64,000 bases of DNA from an uncultured Gammaproteobacteria bacterium (GCA_937801655.1 CALMWC010000011.1:1-64000); one strand, 5' to 3'. Shown: positions 9,251 to 17,931, counted from the first letter of the stretch. Numbers and translations: made by a program. The notes: generated by a model from the letters alone, not told the origin.

Positions 9251-9420
9251 ATTATATAGGGTAAAAATAGAGTTGCTAACCCTAGGAAAGTAATAAAACC
9301 AAGTACATCGGTTAATGTTGTCATCATGACACCACCTGCAAGAGCTGGATCAATACCAATCTTTTTTAGGAAGAAGGGAATTGAGACACCTCTCATTGTT
9401 TCAGTCAATAAAAATAATCC
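9247..9420 (-). pseudogene. mgtE: C-terminal remnant of a MgtE-type magnesium transporter
   Basis: Reading the minus strand from about 9420 to the stop at 9247 gives TETMRGVSIPFFLKKIGIDP, then ALAGGVMMTTLTDVLGFITF and LGLATLFLPYII-stop. This matches the last roughly 50 residues of MgtE channels (conserved IDPALAGG and TDVLGF). The rest of the gene, normally about 450 codons, is missing: directly upstream is the 3' end of lptB, into which the frame runs without a start of its own. In many gammaproteobacteria lptB is followed by rpoN, hpf, ptsN, rapZ and mgtE, so this looks like the scar of a deletion joining lptB to the mgtE tail. Confidence 0.75.
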
Positions 9421-9444
9421 ATCTTTTTTAACAGAAATATAACT

Positions 9445-10170
9445 TTACAATATGAAGTTTTCACCCAAATAAACTTTTTTCACTTCTGAGTTGGATAAGA
9501 TTTGTTCAGGACTGCCTGATGCAATTAAAGATCCATCATTCACAATATATCCTCTATTACATATTTTTAGTGTCTCTCTGACATTATGATCAGTTATTAA
9601 AATCCCAATACCATCATTGGATAGATTTTTTATAATTCTTTGTATATCAATTACTGATATTGGGTCAACACCAGCAAAAGGTTCATCAAGGAGTATAAAT
9701 TTAGGCTCCATAGCTAGAGTTCTTGCAATTTCAACTCTTCTTCTTTCTCCACCAGATAAACTGATTCCATCTGTGCCTCTAATATCATTTAGATTAAGTT
9801 GATCTAACAGCTGATTAAGTAAATTCTCCATTCCCGATGTATTTAACTCTTTTCTGGTTTGCAGCACAGCAAGAATATTATCTTCCACAGACAGTTTTCT
9901 AAATACTGATGCTTCTTGAGGGAGGTACCCTAAGCCTTTTCTTGCTCTCTCATGAATTGGTAAGTTGGTGAGATTATATTCATCTAATATTATTTTCCCT
10001 AATTCTGGCTTAACTAAGCCTACTACCATATAAAATGCTGTAGTTTTTCCTGCACCATTTGGTCCAAGTAATCCAATAATCTCTCCACTTTTTATATTAA
10101 AGCTGAGATTTTTTACAACTTTTCTGGAGCTGTAGGATTTTTCTAATTCTTCTGCAATTAAAATACTCAA
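9445..10170 (-). CDS. lptB: LPS export ABC transporter ATPase LptB
   Basis: 241 residues, normal for LptB. Walker A is GPNGAGKTT near residue 36, the signature is [13 protein letters not shown], and Walker B is [13 protein letters not shown], followed by the switch His in [10 protein letters not shown]. LptB powers LptFG to extract lipopolysaccharide from the inner membrane. It follows lptC by 18 bases. lptA, normally between lptC and lptB, is absent here, and lptFG is not in this window. The gene ends next to the mgtE remnant. Confidence 0.95.
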   Translation of the reverse strand: MSILIAEELEKSYSSRKVVKNLSFNIKSGEIIGLLGPNGAGKTTAFYMVVGLVKPELGKIILDEYNLTNLPIHERARKGLGYLPQEASVFRKLSVEDNILAVLQTRKELNTSGMENLLNQLLDQLNLNDIRGTDGISLSGGERRRVEIARTLAMEPKFILLDEPFAGVDPISVIDIQRIIKNLSNDGIGILITDHNVRETLKICNRGYIVNDGSLIASGSPEQILSNSEVKKVYLGENFIL

Positions 10171-10188
10171 AATTTACTACTCAGTGTT

Positions 10189-10737
10189 TTAATTTTGGAT
10201 ATTAACATTAATATTTGAGCTAAATTTTAACTTATTATCTTTCAGCTGAGCACTCAAACCTTTAGCTTCTATTATATTATTATTGATTTCTATAATAACC
10301 TTTCTATTAGTAGCAACTGTAAATGTATTAGGGTTAATCTCAAGATAATCAGTTGAAATCTTTGAATTATTATTTTCAGTATTATTTCTTATTAAAACAT
10401 TTCCAGAGAGTGATAATATATTCATATCAGAAATAATTTGACCTCTATCTGATGTGACAATCCAATTAACATCTTCATCAGTATATGTAAGTTTAACTTG
10501 CTCAAGAAAGATTTGATTATTTAAATCATTCGCTTTAGCTTTTTTTGAGAATATTTTATATGAAAAATTTCCATTTTCACTGCTACCCAAAAGTTCTGCA
10601 TTTTTTACTATAAATTCGACTTCTTTTGTTACTTGATTCTCTTCTTCAGTATTTTCATTGGGAGAAAACAAATAGAGCAAAGTCGAAACAGCCGCTAATA
10701 CAGATAAGATAATGAAATTTATGAAGAAAGTTTTCAA
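10189..10737 (-). CDS. lptC: LPS export protein LptC
   Basis: 182 residues with one N-terminal membrane segment (about 5-24) and a periplasmic beta-jellyroll-like part rich in alternating beta strands (YTDEDVNWIVTSDRGQI, LSLSGNVLIRN), as in LptC. It receives LPS from LptBFG and passes it to LptA. Sequence is weakly conserved in this family, so position between kdsD and lptB is a large part of the call. It is 13 bases from kdsD, so kdsC is missing from its usual place. It could conceivably combine LptC and LptA roles, but its length is that of LptC alone. Confidence 0.85.
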   Translation of the reverse strand: MKTFFINFIILSVLAAVSTLLYLFSPNENTEEENQVTKEVEFIVKNAELLGSSENGNFSYKIFSKKAKANDLNNQIFLEQVKLTYTDEDVNWIVTSDRGQIISDMNILSLSGNVLIRNNTENNNSKISTDYLEINPNTFTVATNRKVIIEINNNIIEAKGLSAQLKDNKLKFSSNINVNIQN

Positions 10738-10750
10738 TTTTATATAATCA

Positions 10751-11731
10751 TTACATTAATCCAGCTCTGAATAGGTCATGTATATTCAGGGCTCCAACTA
10801 TTTTATTGTTTTTTGCAACAATTAATGAGGTTACTTTCTTATCTTGTAAAATCTCTACAGCATTAGTAGCCAATTGATTAGGAGAAATTACCAAAGGTTT
10901 TTTATTCATAACTTGATGCATTAGTGTATTTTCTATGTCTACTTTCTTTTCTAAAGTTCTTCTTAGGTCACCATCAGTAAAAATTCCAGTTAATTCATTT
11001 TTATCATTAACGACAGCTGTCATACCTAGTGCTTTTTGAGACATTTCTATCAACCCAATAGATAGTTTATCACTCTCATAAACATAAGGAATTTCATCTC
11101 CTATATGCATAATATCTTTTACTGAAAGTAGTAGTTTTTTACCTAAAGTTCCTCCAGGATGAGATTTAGCAAAATCTTCTTCTGAGAAACCTTTTCTTTC
11201 TAATAAGGCTACCGCAATTGCATCACCCATTGCTAGAGCTGCTGTTGTGCTTGCTGTAGGAGCTAAATTCATAGGGCATGCTTCTTCTTTAACTGAAACA
11301 TTTATATGGCTAGCAGAGGCTTTTGCTAACTTAGATTCTTTATTTCCAGTAAGAGAAATAATTGGGATCTTCATTTTTTTTAGGACTGGTAGAAGTTCTA
11401 TGATTTCTTGAGATTCTCCAGAATTAGATAGAGCTATGATAATGTCGTTTTCATCTATCATTCCAAGGTCACCATGAAGCGCTTCACTGGGGCTGACAAA
11501 AAATGAAGGAGTGCCTGTACTAGCAAAGGTTGCAGCAATTTTATCTGCAATATGACCAGATTTACCTACACCCATAACAATTATTTTGCCTTTGCACTGA
11601 ATGCATGCATTGCAGGCAGACTCAAAGTCTTTATCAAGATAGTTTTTAAGCTCACTTATTGCTTCGGATTCAATATCAAGAACTCTTTTTCCTATTTCTA
11701 TAAAACTAAAATTTTCTTTTTTTTCTTGCAA
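10751..11731 (-). CDS. kdsD: Arabinose-5-phosphate isomerase KdsD
   Basis: 326 residues: an N-terminal SIS domain (GKIIVMGVGKSGHIADKIAA, PSEALHGDLGMI) and two C-terminal CBS domains (about 205-325). It converts ribulose-5-phosphate to arabinose-5-phosphate, the first step to Kdo of LPS. First gene of the minus-strand run kdsD-lptC-lptB, divergent from ibaG across an 88-base gap that must hold both promoters. The Kdo-8-phosphate phosphatase gene kdsC, usually next, is absent. Confidence 0.93.
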   Translation of the reverse strand: MQEKKENFSFIEIGKRVLDIESEAISELKNYLDKDFESACNACIQCKGKIIVMGVGKSGHIADKIAATFASTGTPSFFVSPSEALHGDLGMIDENDIIIALSNSGESQEIIELLPVLKKMKIPIISLTGNKESKLAKASASHINVSVKEEACPMNLAPTASTTAALAMGDAIAVALLERKGFSEEDFAKSHPGGTLGKKLLLSVKDIMHIGDEIPYVYESDKLSIGLIEMSQKALGMTAVVNDKNELTGIFTDGDLRRTLEKKVDIENTLMHQVMNKKPLVISPNQLATNAVEILQDKKVTSLIVAKNNKIVGALNIHDLFRAGLM

Positions 11732-11819
11732 AGTTTTAATATTTTGAATTGTTATCTCTATATAATTACTGTTTTAAATATATAGACAGTTTATCTTAAA
11801 ATAAAATTAAGGATATAAA

Positions 11820-12050
11820 ATGAATATTGAAGAAATTAAGAATTTAATACAAAAATCTATCATAGGCGCTGAAGTTATTGTAAATAGCGATGATAATGTT
11901 CACTTTGAGGCTATTATAATTTCTGACTTATTTATAGCTAAGACTCTTATACAACGACATCAAATGATTTATCAGAGTTTAGGAAGCAAAATGGACTCTG
12001 AAATACATGCTTTATCAATTAAAGCTTTGACCAAAGAAGAAAGTAATTAA
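11820..12050 (+). CDS. ibaG: BolA-family protein IbaG
   Basis: 76 residues, the size of the YrbA/IbaG subgroup of BolA proteins. The pattern GAEVIVNSDDNVHFEAIIISDLF followed by RHQMIYQSLGSKMDSEIHALSIKAL matches the family core, with the helix-turn-helix-like RHQ-MIYQ segment and the closing HAL-I-A. BolA proteins pair with monothiol glutaredoxins to carry Fe-S clusters. Its place just before murA is the conserved gammaproteobacterial arrangement and confirms the subgroup. Confidence 0.92.
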   Translation: MNIEEIKNLIQKSIIGAEVIVNSDDNVHFEAIIISDLFIAKTLIQRHQMIYQSLGSKMDSEIHALSIKALTKEESN

Positions 12051-12085
12051 AATTATTTTTCTAAAAATAATGTAGGTAGATTTTT

Positions 12086-13342
12086 TTGCAAAAATTAAAA
12101 ATAAAAGGTGGAAGATCCTTATCTGGTGAGATTAATATTTCTGGATCCAAGAATGCAGCATTACCAATAATAGCATCCAGTATCTTATCCTCTAGCTGTC
12201 TAAAAATTAGTAATATACCAAAATTACATGATGTTTCTACAATGATTGAGTTGCTGAAAACAATGGGTGCCTCTTTTACAAATCAAGGAGATTGTTGTTT
12301 AAGAATAGAGGCAAATAATTTGAATAATTGCATTGCTCCCTATCATTTAGTTAAAACAATGAGAGCATCAATATTAGTGCTAGGCCCCTTACTTGCTAAG
12401 TATGGAAAAGCCCGTGTCTCTCTTCCAGGTGGTTGTGCTATTGGCGCTCGACCAGTAAATTTACACATAGATGGCTTGAGAAAGATGGGCGCTGAAATAA
12501 AAATTAATGAAGGCTATATAGATGCAAAAGTAAATAAACTTAAAGGAGCTAAAATCTCTTTGGATCCCATTACTGTCACAGGAACTGCTAATCTAATGAT
12601 GGCCGCAACGTTAGCTGAAGGGAAAACAACTATAGAAAATGCAGCTATTGAACCTGAGATTATAAATTTAGGAGAGTGCCTGCAATCTATGGGTGCATAT
12701 ATTGATGGTTTGGGAACAAGAGTTATTTCTATTGAAGGAGTTGATCATCTTGGAGAGGTTGATCATGAGGTTATCCCAGATAGGATTGAGGCTGCTACTT
12801 TTTTAATCGCGGCATGTGTTACTAAAGGATCTTTGAGAGTAAATAGAGTGCAAATAGATCATTTGGATTCAGTGATTGATTTACTGAAAAGAGCTGGCGC
12901 AAAGATTTCACTTAGTGAAAATCAAATTGATATAAGTTTAAAAGGAAATATTAAGCCTATTAATTTTATAACTAATCCATACCCAGGAGTCCCAACTGAT
13001 GTTCAGGCGCAATTAATGGTTCTAAGTGTACTCGCAGAGGGAGATTCGAAAATAACAGAAACTATTTTTGAGAATAGGTTAATGCATGTTTTAGAACTGC
13101 AAAGAATGGGAGCCAATATTAATCTAGATAAAAATATAGCTTATATAAAAGGCGTAAGAAATCTTAGTGCAGCGCCTGTAATGGCGACTGATTTAAGAGC
13201 ATCTGCCGCACTTGTATTGGCTGGTTTAGCTGCAAAAGGGGAAACAATTATTGATCGAATTTATCATATCGATAGGGGCTATGAAGAAATAGATCAAAAG
13301 TTATTTCAATTAGGAGCGAAAGTTCTTAGATTAGACTCCTGA
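12086..13342 (+). CDS. murA: UDP-N-acetylglucosamine 1-carboxyvinyltransferase MurA
   Basis: 418 residues, normal length. The start is TTG: the N-terminus MQKLKIKGGRSLSGEINISG aligns with other MurA proteins and no in-frame ATG is available; AGGTAG precedes it. The loop GGCAIGARPVNLH contains the catalytic Cys that fosfomycin alkylates. KNAAL and the RGYEEIDQKL end are conserved. It commits UDP-GlcNAc to peptidoglycan using phosphoenolpyruvate. It follows ibaG by 35 bases; the usual hisG-hisD neighbours are absent. Confidence 0.96.
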   Translation: MQKLKIKGGRSLSGEINISGSKNAALPIIASSILSSSCLKISNIPKLHDVSTMIELLKTMGASFTNQGDCCLRIEANNLNNCIAPYHLVKTMRASILVLGPLLAKYGKARVSLPGGCAIGARPVNLHIDGLRKMGAEIKINEGYIDAKVNKLKGAKISLDPITVTGTANLMMAATLAEGKTTIENAAIEPEIINLGECLQSMGAYIDGLGTRVISIEGVDHLGEVDHEVIPDRIEAATFLIAACVTKGSLRVNRVQIDHLDSVIDLLKRAGAKISLSENQIDISLKGNIKPINFITNPYPGVPTDVQAQLMVLSVLAEGDSKITETIFENRLMHVLELQRMGANINLDKNIAYIKGVRNLSAAPVMATDLRASAALVLAGLAAKGETIIDRIYHIDRGYEEIDQKLFQLGAKVLRLDS

Positions 13343-13420
13343 TTAATTATATATTCATGTATAATCGCGACGACAATTTATTGGGGTGAAGATGCACTTA
13401 TTGAATATTAAGAGGGATTA

Positions 13421-14008
13421 ATGAGTAAAGTAGGTAGAAGAAAATTTTTATCAATAGCTACTAGTGTTACTGGTGCTGTTGGTGGAATATTTGCTCTTAC
13501 ACCATTTGTATTATCCTTCCAGCCAAGCAAAAGAGCAAAAGCGCTAGGGGCTGCAATAAAAATTAATATAGAGAAAATTGAACCTGGATCCATTGTTAAA
13601 GTGATATGGAAAGGTATGCCAGTATGGATATTACATCGTTCTGAAAAAATGCTCGATAAGATTGACTCCTCTATTGATGAATTGAGAGATCCTAATTCAG
13701 AATTATCAGTGCAACCTAACTTTGCAAAAAATACTTTTAGGTCTATTAAGCCAGAATATTTAGTCGTTGAAGGCGTATGCACACATCTTGGATGTGCGCC
13801 TATTGAAAAATTTGCAATTGCACCAGCCGACATGGGACCTGATTGGGAGGGTGGTTTTTTCTGCCCCTGTCATGGATCAAAATTCGATCTCTCAGGAAGA
13901 GTCTTTTCTGGTGTTCCAGCTCCATCAAATCTAAGAATACCTCCTCATCACTATGAGAATGAGACAACTCTTATAATTGGTGAGAATCAAGAGGAAGAAA
14001 ATGTCTAG
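13421..14008 (+). CDS. petA: Ubiquinol-cytochrome c reductase Rieske iron-sulfur subunit
   Basis: 195 residues. The N-terminus GRRKFLSIATS is a twin-arginine signal-anchor followed by a membrane segment (about 12-32). The cluster motifs are CTHLGC and CPCHGS (2 Cys and 2 His bind the 2Fe-2S centre), then a PAPSNLRIPPH tail. It is the electron acceptor at the quinol-oxidising site of the bc1 complex. A TATAAT at 13360-13365 could be the -10 of the petABC promoter, though I see no good -35. It overlaps petB by eight bases. Confidence 0.95.
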   Translation: MSKVGRRKFLSIATSVTGAVGGIFALTPFVLSFQPSKRAKALGAAIKINIEKIEPGSIVKVIWKGMPVWILHRSEKMLDKIDSSIDELRDPNSELSVQPNFAKNTFRSIKPEYLVVEGVCTHLGCAPIEKFAIAPADMGPDWEGGFFCPCHGSKFDLSGRVFSGVPAPSNLRIPPHHYENETTLIIGENQEEENV

Positions 14009-15251
14009 TGATAATAAACAAGAAGTATATTTTTCTAACCCTATTCTTAAATGGGTTGATGAAAGGTTCCCTCTTTCAAAAGTTTTAAGAGAGCATGCTA
14101 CAGAGTATTATGCGTCAAAGAACTTTAATATTTGGTACATTTTTGGAGTGTTATCTACTGTAGTTCTAGTTTTGATGTTGATAACTGGGCTGTTTCTAAC
14201 TATGAATTATAAGCCATCTGCAGCTGAGGCTTTTAATTCTGTTGAGTATATTATGCGTTCAGTTGAATATGGATGGCTTATGAGATATATGCATTCAACT
14301 GGAGCTTCTTTTTTCTTTATAGTTTTATATCTACATATGTTCAGAGGGATGCTTTATGGCTCTTATAAAAATCCTAGAGAGTTGATTTGGTTGCTAGGTA
14401 TGATGCTCTATTTTTGCTTAATGGCTGAAGCTTTTCTGGGATATATTTTACCATGGGGAAATATGTCCTACTGGGCAGCTCAAGTTATTGTTAATTTATT
14501 TGGAACCATTCCTTTCATAGGCGATACTTTAGTTGAATGGATTAGAGGCGATTATTATATTTCAGATATTACTCTAAATCGTTTCTTTGCCTTGCATGTT
14601 ATTGCAATGCCTTTAGCAATTCTTGGTTTAGTTTTTGCACATATTGTTGCATTGCATCACATCGGATCAAACAACCCTGATGGCATTGAAATTAAAGACA
14701 ATAAAGACGCACAAGGTAAACCTATCGATGGAGTTGCTTTTCATCCATTTCATACAAGTAAAGATTTGGTTTGGATTATAATTTTCTTAATCCTTTACTT
14801 TGGGGCAGTATTCTTTGCACCAGAAATGGGTGGTTTATTCTTAGAGGTTGATAATTTTGAACCCGCAAATCCATTAAAAACTCCTGAGCATATTGTTCCT
14901 TCTTGGTACTTTACTCCCTATTATGCGATCTTAAGATCCATCCCTGATCCATTACTTGGGTTTATAGCTCTAGTTTCAGCAGTTGTTTGTTTTGTTTTTT
15001 TACCGTGGTTGGATAAGTGTAAGGTTAAATCTATAAGGTATAGAGGTTGGCAGTACAAAGTAGCACTAGCTATTTTTGTTATTTCATTTGTATCACTCGG
15101 ATATTTAGGCATGCAACCTTCCTCAGGTATTTATTTGATCTTAGCCAGAGTATTTACAGTGCTTTATTTTTCTTTTTTTCTATTGATGCCTTTTTACACA
15201 CGTTTAGAAAAAACAAAGCCTGTGCCAGATCGAGTTGTCTATAAAAAATGA
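14001..15251 (+). CDS. petB: Cytochrome b of the bc1 complex
   Basis: 416 residues, multi-pass. The ATG at 14001 follows GAGGAAG and overlaps the end of petA (ATGTCTAG). Two pairs of haem-binding His lie in helices B and D (MHSTG, LHMF; ALHVIAM, ALHHIG). The quinol-site motif usually written PEWY reads PSWY here (PSWYFTPYYAILR); the Glu is also replaced in other gammaproteobacteria, often as PVWY. It moves electrons from quinol to the haems and sets up proton translocation. Translationally coupled to petC by ATGA. Confidence 0.95.
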   Translation: MSSDNKQEVYFSNPILKWVDERFPLSKVLREHATEYYASKNFNIWYIFGVLSTVVLVLMLITGLFLTMNYKPSAAEAFNSVEYIMRSVEYGWLMRYMHSTGASFFFIVLYLHMFRGMLYGSYKNPRELIWLLGMMLYFCLMAEAFLGYILPWGNMSYWAAQVIVNLFGTIPFIGDTLVEWIRGDYYISDITLNRFFALHVIAMPLAILGLVFAHIVALHHIGSNNPDGIEIKDNKDAQGKPIDGVAFHPFHTSKDLVWIIIFLILYFGAVFFAPEMGGLFLEVDNFEPANPLKTPEHIVPSWYFTPYYAILRSIPDPLLGFIALVSAVVCFVFLPWLDKCKVKSIRYRGWQYKVALAIFVISFVSLGYLGMQPSSGIYLILARVFTVLYFSFFLLMPFYTRLEKTKPVPDRVVYKK

Positions 15252-15922
15252 AGATTTTTAATAAAGTAATACTGTTGTCTTTTTTTCTATCACTATTTAG
15301 TGTTGTTTATTCTGCTTCTTCTGTTGAGAAAAAATCTGATGATTATTTGCCAGCCTTAAATGATATTACTGATTCAAAATCTTTACAAAGAGGAGCTAGA
15401 AACTTCTTTAATTATTGTGCTGCATGCCATTCACTAAAATATGTCAGATATAATCAAATGGCTAAAGATATTGGCATCTCAGAAGAGCAACTAAATAGCT
15501 ATTTAATATTTACAGGGGCAGCCCCTCAAGATGTTATTTCTATGAATATGCTTGCGGAAGATGGCGATCGATGGTTTGGAAAGGCTCCTCCTGATTTATC
15601 CATGATCACAAGAGTGAATTCGAATACTTATGTCTTTAACTTTCTTAGGTCTTTTTATCCTGACAAGAACTCTCCTACGGGTGCAAATAATAAAGTTAAA
15701 GATGCAACAAGTATGCCTAATGTATTATGGGTACTTCAAGATGAAATGGATAAGAAAGAATTTGATTCATTCGTTCTTGATATTGTAAATTTCCTGGATT
15801 ATGCAGGCGAACCAATCAAAGCAAAAAGGAAATCTTTAGGCATATGGGTGATATCTTTTTTATTCATTTTTCTAATTCTTAGTTTTGCGTTGTATAAAGA
15901 TATCTGGAAAGAAGTTAAATAG
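15248..15922 (+). CDS. petC: Cytochrome c1
   Basis: 224 residues: a signal peptide (1-23), a CAACH haem-attachment motif near residue 59, a likely Met ligand in DATSMPNVLW, and a C-terminal anchor helix (about 197-217) ending in KDIWKEVK. It passes electrons from the Rieske centre to soluble cytochrome c. Last gene of petABC, starting within the petB stop (ATGA overlap). The order petABC then sspA is the common gammaproteobacterial one. Confidence 0.94.
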   Translation: MKIFNKVILLSFFLSLFSVVYSASSVEKKSDDYLPALNDITDSKSLQRGARNFFNYCAACHSLKYVRYNQMAKDIGISEEQLNSYLIFTGAAPQDVISMNMLAEDGDRWFGKAPPDLSMITRVNSNTYVFNFLRSFYPDKNSPTGANNKVKDATSMPNVLWVLQDEMDKKEFDSFVLDIVNFLDYAGEPIKAKRKSLGIWVISFLFIFLILSFALYKDIWKEVK

Positions 15923-15954
15923 TTTATTATTGAAATGGTTTTAAGAGGTTAATT

Positions 15955-16584
15955 ATGACAAATGTCTCAAATAGAAGATCTATGATGGGTTTGTATTCAG
16001 GTAATACCTGTATTCGTTCGCATCAAGTAAGATTTGTTTTATCAGAAAAAGGAATATTAACTGAAATCAATAATATTGATGGATCAAAAGTTCCTGAAGA
16101 TTTAATAGCATTGAATCCCTTCGCTACATTACCAACATTAATCGATAGAGAATTAGTGTTATATGATTCAACAGTAATTATCGAATATCTAGATGAAAGA
16201 TATCCTCATCCTCCTTTAATGCCTGTTAGTCCTGTAGAAAGAGCAAAAATTAGATTGGCCCTAGCTTCACTTGAAAAAGAAATTGTTGGGCCTGCTATTC
16301 AGTTAGATCTTGCTATCGGTACAAGGAATGAAAATGCAGAAAGAAAAAAATTGAAGTCAATACTAAATTCATCAGCAGATATGTTTGATGCTAATAAATT
16401 TTTTCTTAATGATGATTTTACAATAGTGGATTGTGTTTTAGCTCCCATACTATGGAGGTTAGATTATTTTGGAATATCATTATCTAATGACCATAAAAGT
16501 ATAATGGAATATTCTGAAAGAGTATTTTTAAGAGATACTTTTAAAGAAAGCTTGAGTGAAGATGAAGAGGAAATGCAACTATAA
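15955..16584 (+). CDS. sspA: Stringent starvation protein A (glutathione S-transferase fold)
   Basis: 209 residues. A thioredoxin-like N-terminal half (LYSGNTCIRSHQVRFVLSEKG, then NPFATLPTLIDRELVLYDSTVIIEYLDERYP) and an all-helical C-terminal half, as in SspA, which binds RNA polymerase. The position right after petC is the conserved one and separates it from other GST-like proteins. sspB, usually next, is missing; rsmI follows after 28 bases. Confidence 0.9.
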   Translation: MTNVSNRRSMMGLYSGNTCIRSHQVRFVLSEKGILTEINNIDGSKVPEDLIALNPFATLPTLIDRELVLYDSTVIIEYLDERYPHPPLMPVSPVERAKIRLALASLEKEIVGPAIQLDLAIGTRNENAERKKLKSILNSSADMFDANKFFLNDDFTIVDCVLAPILWRLDYFGISLSNDHKSIMEYSERVFLRDTFKESLSEDEEEMQL

Positions 16585-16612
16585 TTATTTTTTATTTCGT
16601 TGAGATATCTTA

Positions 16613-17446
16613 ATGGTAGGGGAATTATTTATAGTCTCAACTCCTATTGGTAATCTGAACGATATTACATTAAGAGCAATTCAAACCATTAAAGATGTAG
16701 ACTTTATTCTTGCTGAAGACACAAGAGTTGCTAGAAAATTATTAAATCATCTTGGAATCAAAGCTAATCTTCAGTCACTCAATGAACACAATGAGTTAAA
16801 AAAAATTCCTATTGTCTTAAGCCATTTATTAAAAGGTAAGAATATTGCACTTATCTCTGATGCAGGAACACCCTTGATAAGTGATCCAGGATTTCAGTTA
16901 GTTAAAAGAGCTAAAAAAGAATCATTAAGAGTAATACCTATACCCGGTTGTTCAGCTGCGATCGCAGCCTTGACAGCTTCAGGTGTTCCAACCGATAGAT
17001 TTTATTTCTATGGATTTTTACCGAAGACTAAAAATAAACGTCTCGATGCTCTCAAAACATTAGTTACTAAAGAAGAGTCAATTATTTTATATGAATCAGT
17101 TCATCGATTAAGTTCCTCAATTGAAGATATGATCAAAGTTTTTGGTAAAAGCCATATTGCAGTTTTATGTAAAGAAATAACAAAACTACATGAGGAGTTT
17201 ATCGGGAATAACCTCGAGGAGATTAGATTATTTTTAATGGATAATCCATCTAAAATAAAGGGTGAGTTTACCCTAATTTTGAATGGTAAGGAATCTTCCG
17301 AGGAACCCAATACTGAAAAAATTGATAGCATCCTTAAGGAATTATTGCCTATAGTTTCAGTTAAAGTTGCAGTGAAGATATGTTCTATATCCACAGGCTA
17401 TAATAAAAATAAAATCTATAAACGAGCTATAGAGTTAAAATCTTGA
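16613..17446 (+). CDS. rsmI: 16S rRNA 2'-O-ribose C1402 methyltransferase RsmI
   Basis: 277 residues, normal length. Tetrapyrrole-methylase fold with VSTPIGNLNDITLRA, LAEDTRVARKLLNHLGI, LISDAGTPLISDPG and IPGCSAAIAALTASG. It methylates C1402 of 16S rRNA together with RsmH, whose gene is only about 2 kb downstream. The pairing rsmI then rnpB then mraZ is also seen in Pseudomonas-type genomes. Confidence 0.95.
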   Translation: MVGELFIVSTPIGNLNDITLRAIQTIKDVDFILAEDTRVARKLLNHLGIKANLQSLNEHNELKKIPIVLSHLLKGKNIALISDAGTPLISDPGFQLVKRAKKESLRVIPIPGCSAAIAALTASGVPTDRFYFYGFLPKTKNKRLDALKTLVTKEESIILYESVHRLSSSIEDMIKVFGKSHIAVLCKEITKLHEEFIGNNLEEIRLFLMDNPSKIKGEFTLILNGKESSEEPNTEKIDSILKELLPIVSVKVAVKICSISTGYNKNKIYKRAIELKS

Positions 17447-17449
17447 AAC

Positions 17450-17478
17450 TTGTATTTTGTTTATCAGTGTTGAATAAT
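17450..17478 (+). promoter_or_regulatory. Probable sigma-70 promoter of rnpB
   Basis: TTGTAT at 17450-17455 and AATAAT at 17473-17478 are separated by exactly 17 bases. The -10 ends about five bases before the expected 5' end of RNase P RNA, which supports it. In AT-rich DNA such boxes also occur by chance. Confidence 0.55.
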
Positions 17479-17482
17479 CGCA

Positions 17483-17820
17483 GATGGAGTTGACTAGGCA
17501 ATCGCCCAATTCTTATTGGGAGGAAAGTCCGGGCTCTAACGGGTACGATGCCAGGTAATACCTGGAAGGCGTGAGCCTATGGAAAGTGCATCAGAAAATA
17601 AACCGCTTTAATTTAGTAAGGGTGAAAAGGTGCGGTAAGAGCGCACCGCATAAATGGTAACATTTATGGCATTGCAAACCCCATCGAGAGCAAGACCAAA
17701 TATAGGAGTAATGATTTCCCGTGATCACTCCAGGGTAGGTTGCTAGAGGTACTTGGTGACAAGTATCCTAGATGAATGATTGTCCAAGACAGAACCCGGC
17801 TTATCGGTTAACTCCACATT
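17483..17820 (+). ncRNA. rnpB: RNase P RNA, type A
   Basis: About 338 bases. The conserved cores are visible: GAGGAAAGTCCGGGCT near 17520, GCCAGGTAATACCTGG, GGGTGAAAAGGTGCGGTAAG with AGCGCACCGC, GAGAGCAAGACCAAATA, and the 3' core AGACAGAACCCGGCTTATCG. The ends pair as helix P1 (TGGAGTTGAC with GTTAACTCCA), which sets the borders to within a few bases. It is the catalytic RNA that trims tRNA 5' ends. It fills the only long gene-free stretch of the window. Confidence 0.97.
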
Positions 17821-17853
17821 CCTCAATCAATGTCTTTTTTTACTATCTTTTAA

Positions 17854-17881
17854 TTGACATCATAAACTAATGACATATAGT
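17854..17881 (+). promoter_or_regulatory. Probable promoter of the division/cell-wall cluster
   Basis: A consensus TTGACA at 17854-17859 and TATAGT at 17876-17881, spacer 16. It lies after rnpB and before mraZ, and the MraZ-type repeats begin exactly at its downstream end, so a repressor bound there would block it. Confidence 0.65.
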
Positions 17882-17905
17882 GTTATTTAGTGGTAAAAAG
17901 TGGGA
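17881..17905 (+). promoter_or_regulatory. MraZ box: three direct repeats with 10-base period
   Basis: TGTTA (17881), TGGTA (17891) and TGGGA (17901), each preceded by AG and separated by five bases. Known MraZ operators are TGGGN repeats with five-base spacers upstream of mraZ, so this is very likely the autoregulatory site. The first repeat is degenerate. It overlaps the end of the -10 and the expected transcription start. Confidence 0.75.
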
Positions 17906-17931
17906 TATATATCTTGATCCTATTAATAAAT

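Noticed and set aside
13408..13833. A 141-codon open frame on the minus strand over petA
   Set aside because: It lies wholly antisense to the Rieske gene, has no family motif, and its composition is what an antisense frame of an AT-rich gene gives.
17821..17845. Intrinsic terminator after rnpB (T run at 17834-17840)
   Set aside because: I see a run of T but no convincing GC-containing stem just before it other than the RNase P P1 helix.
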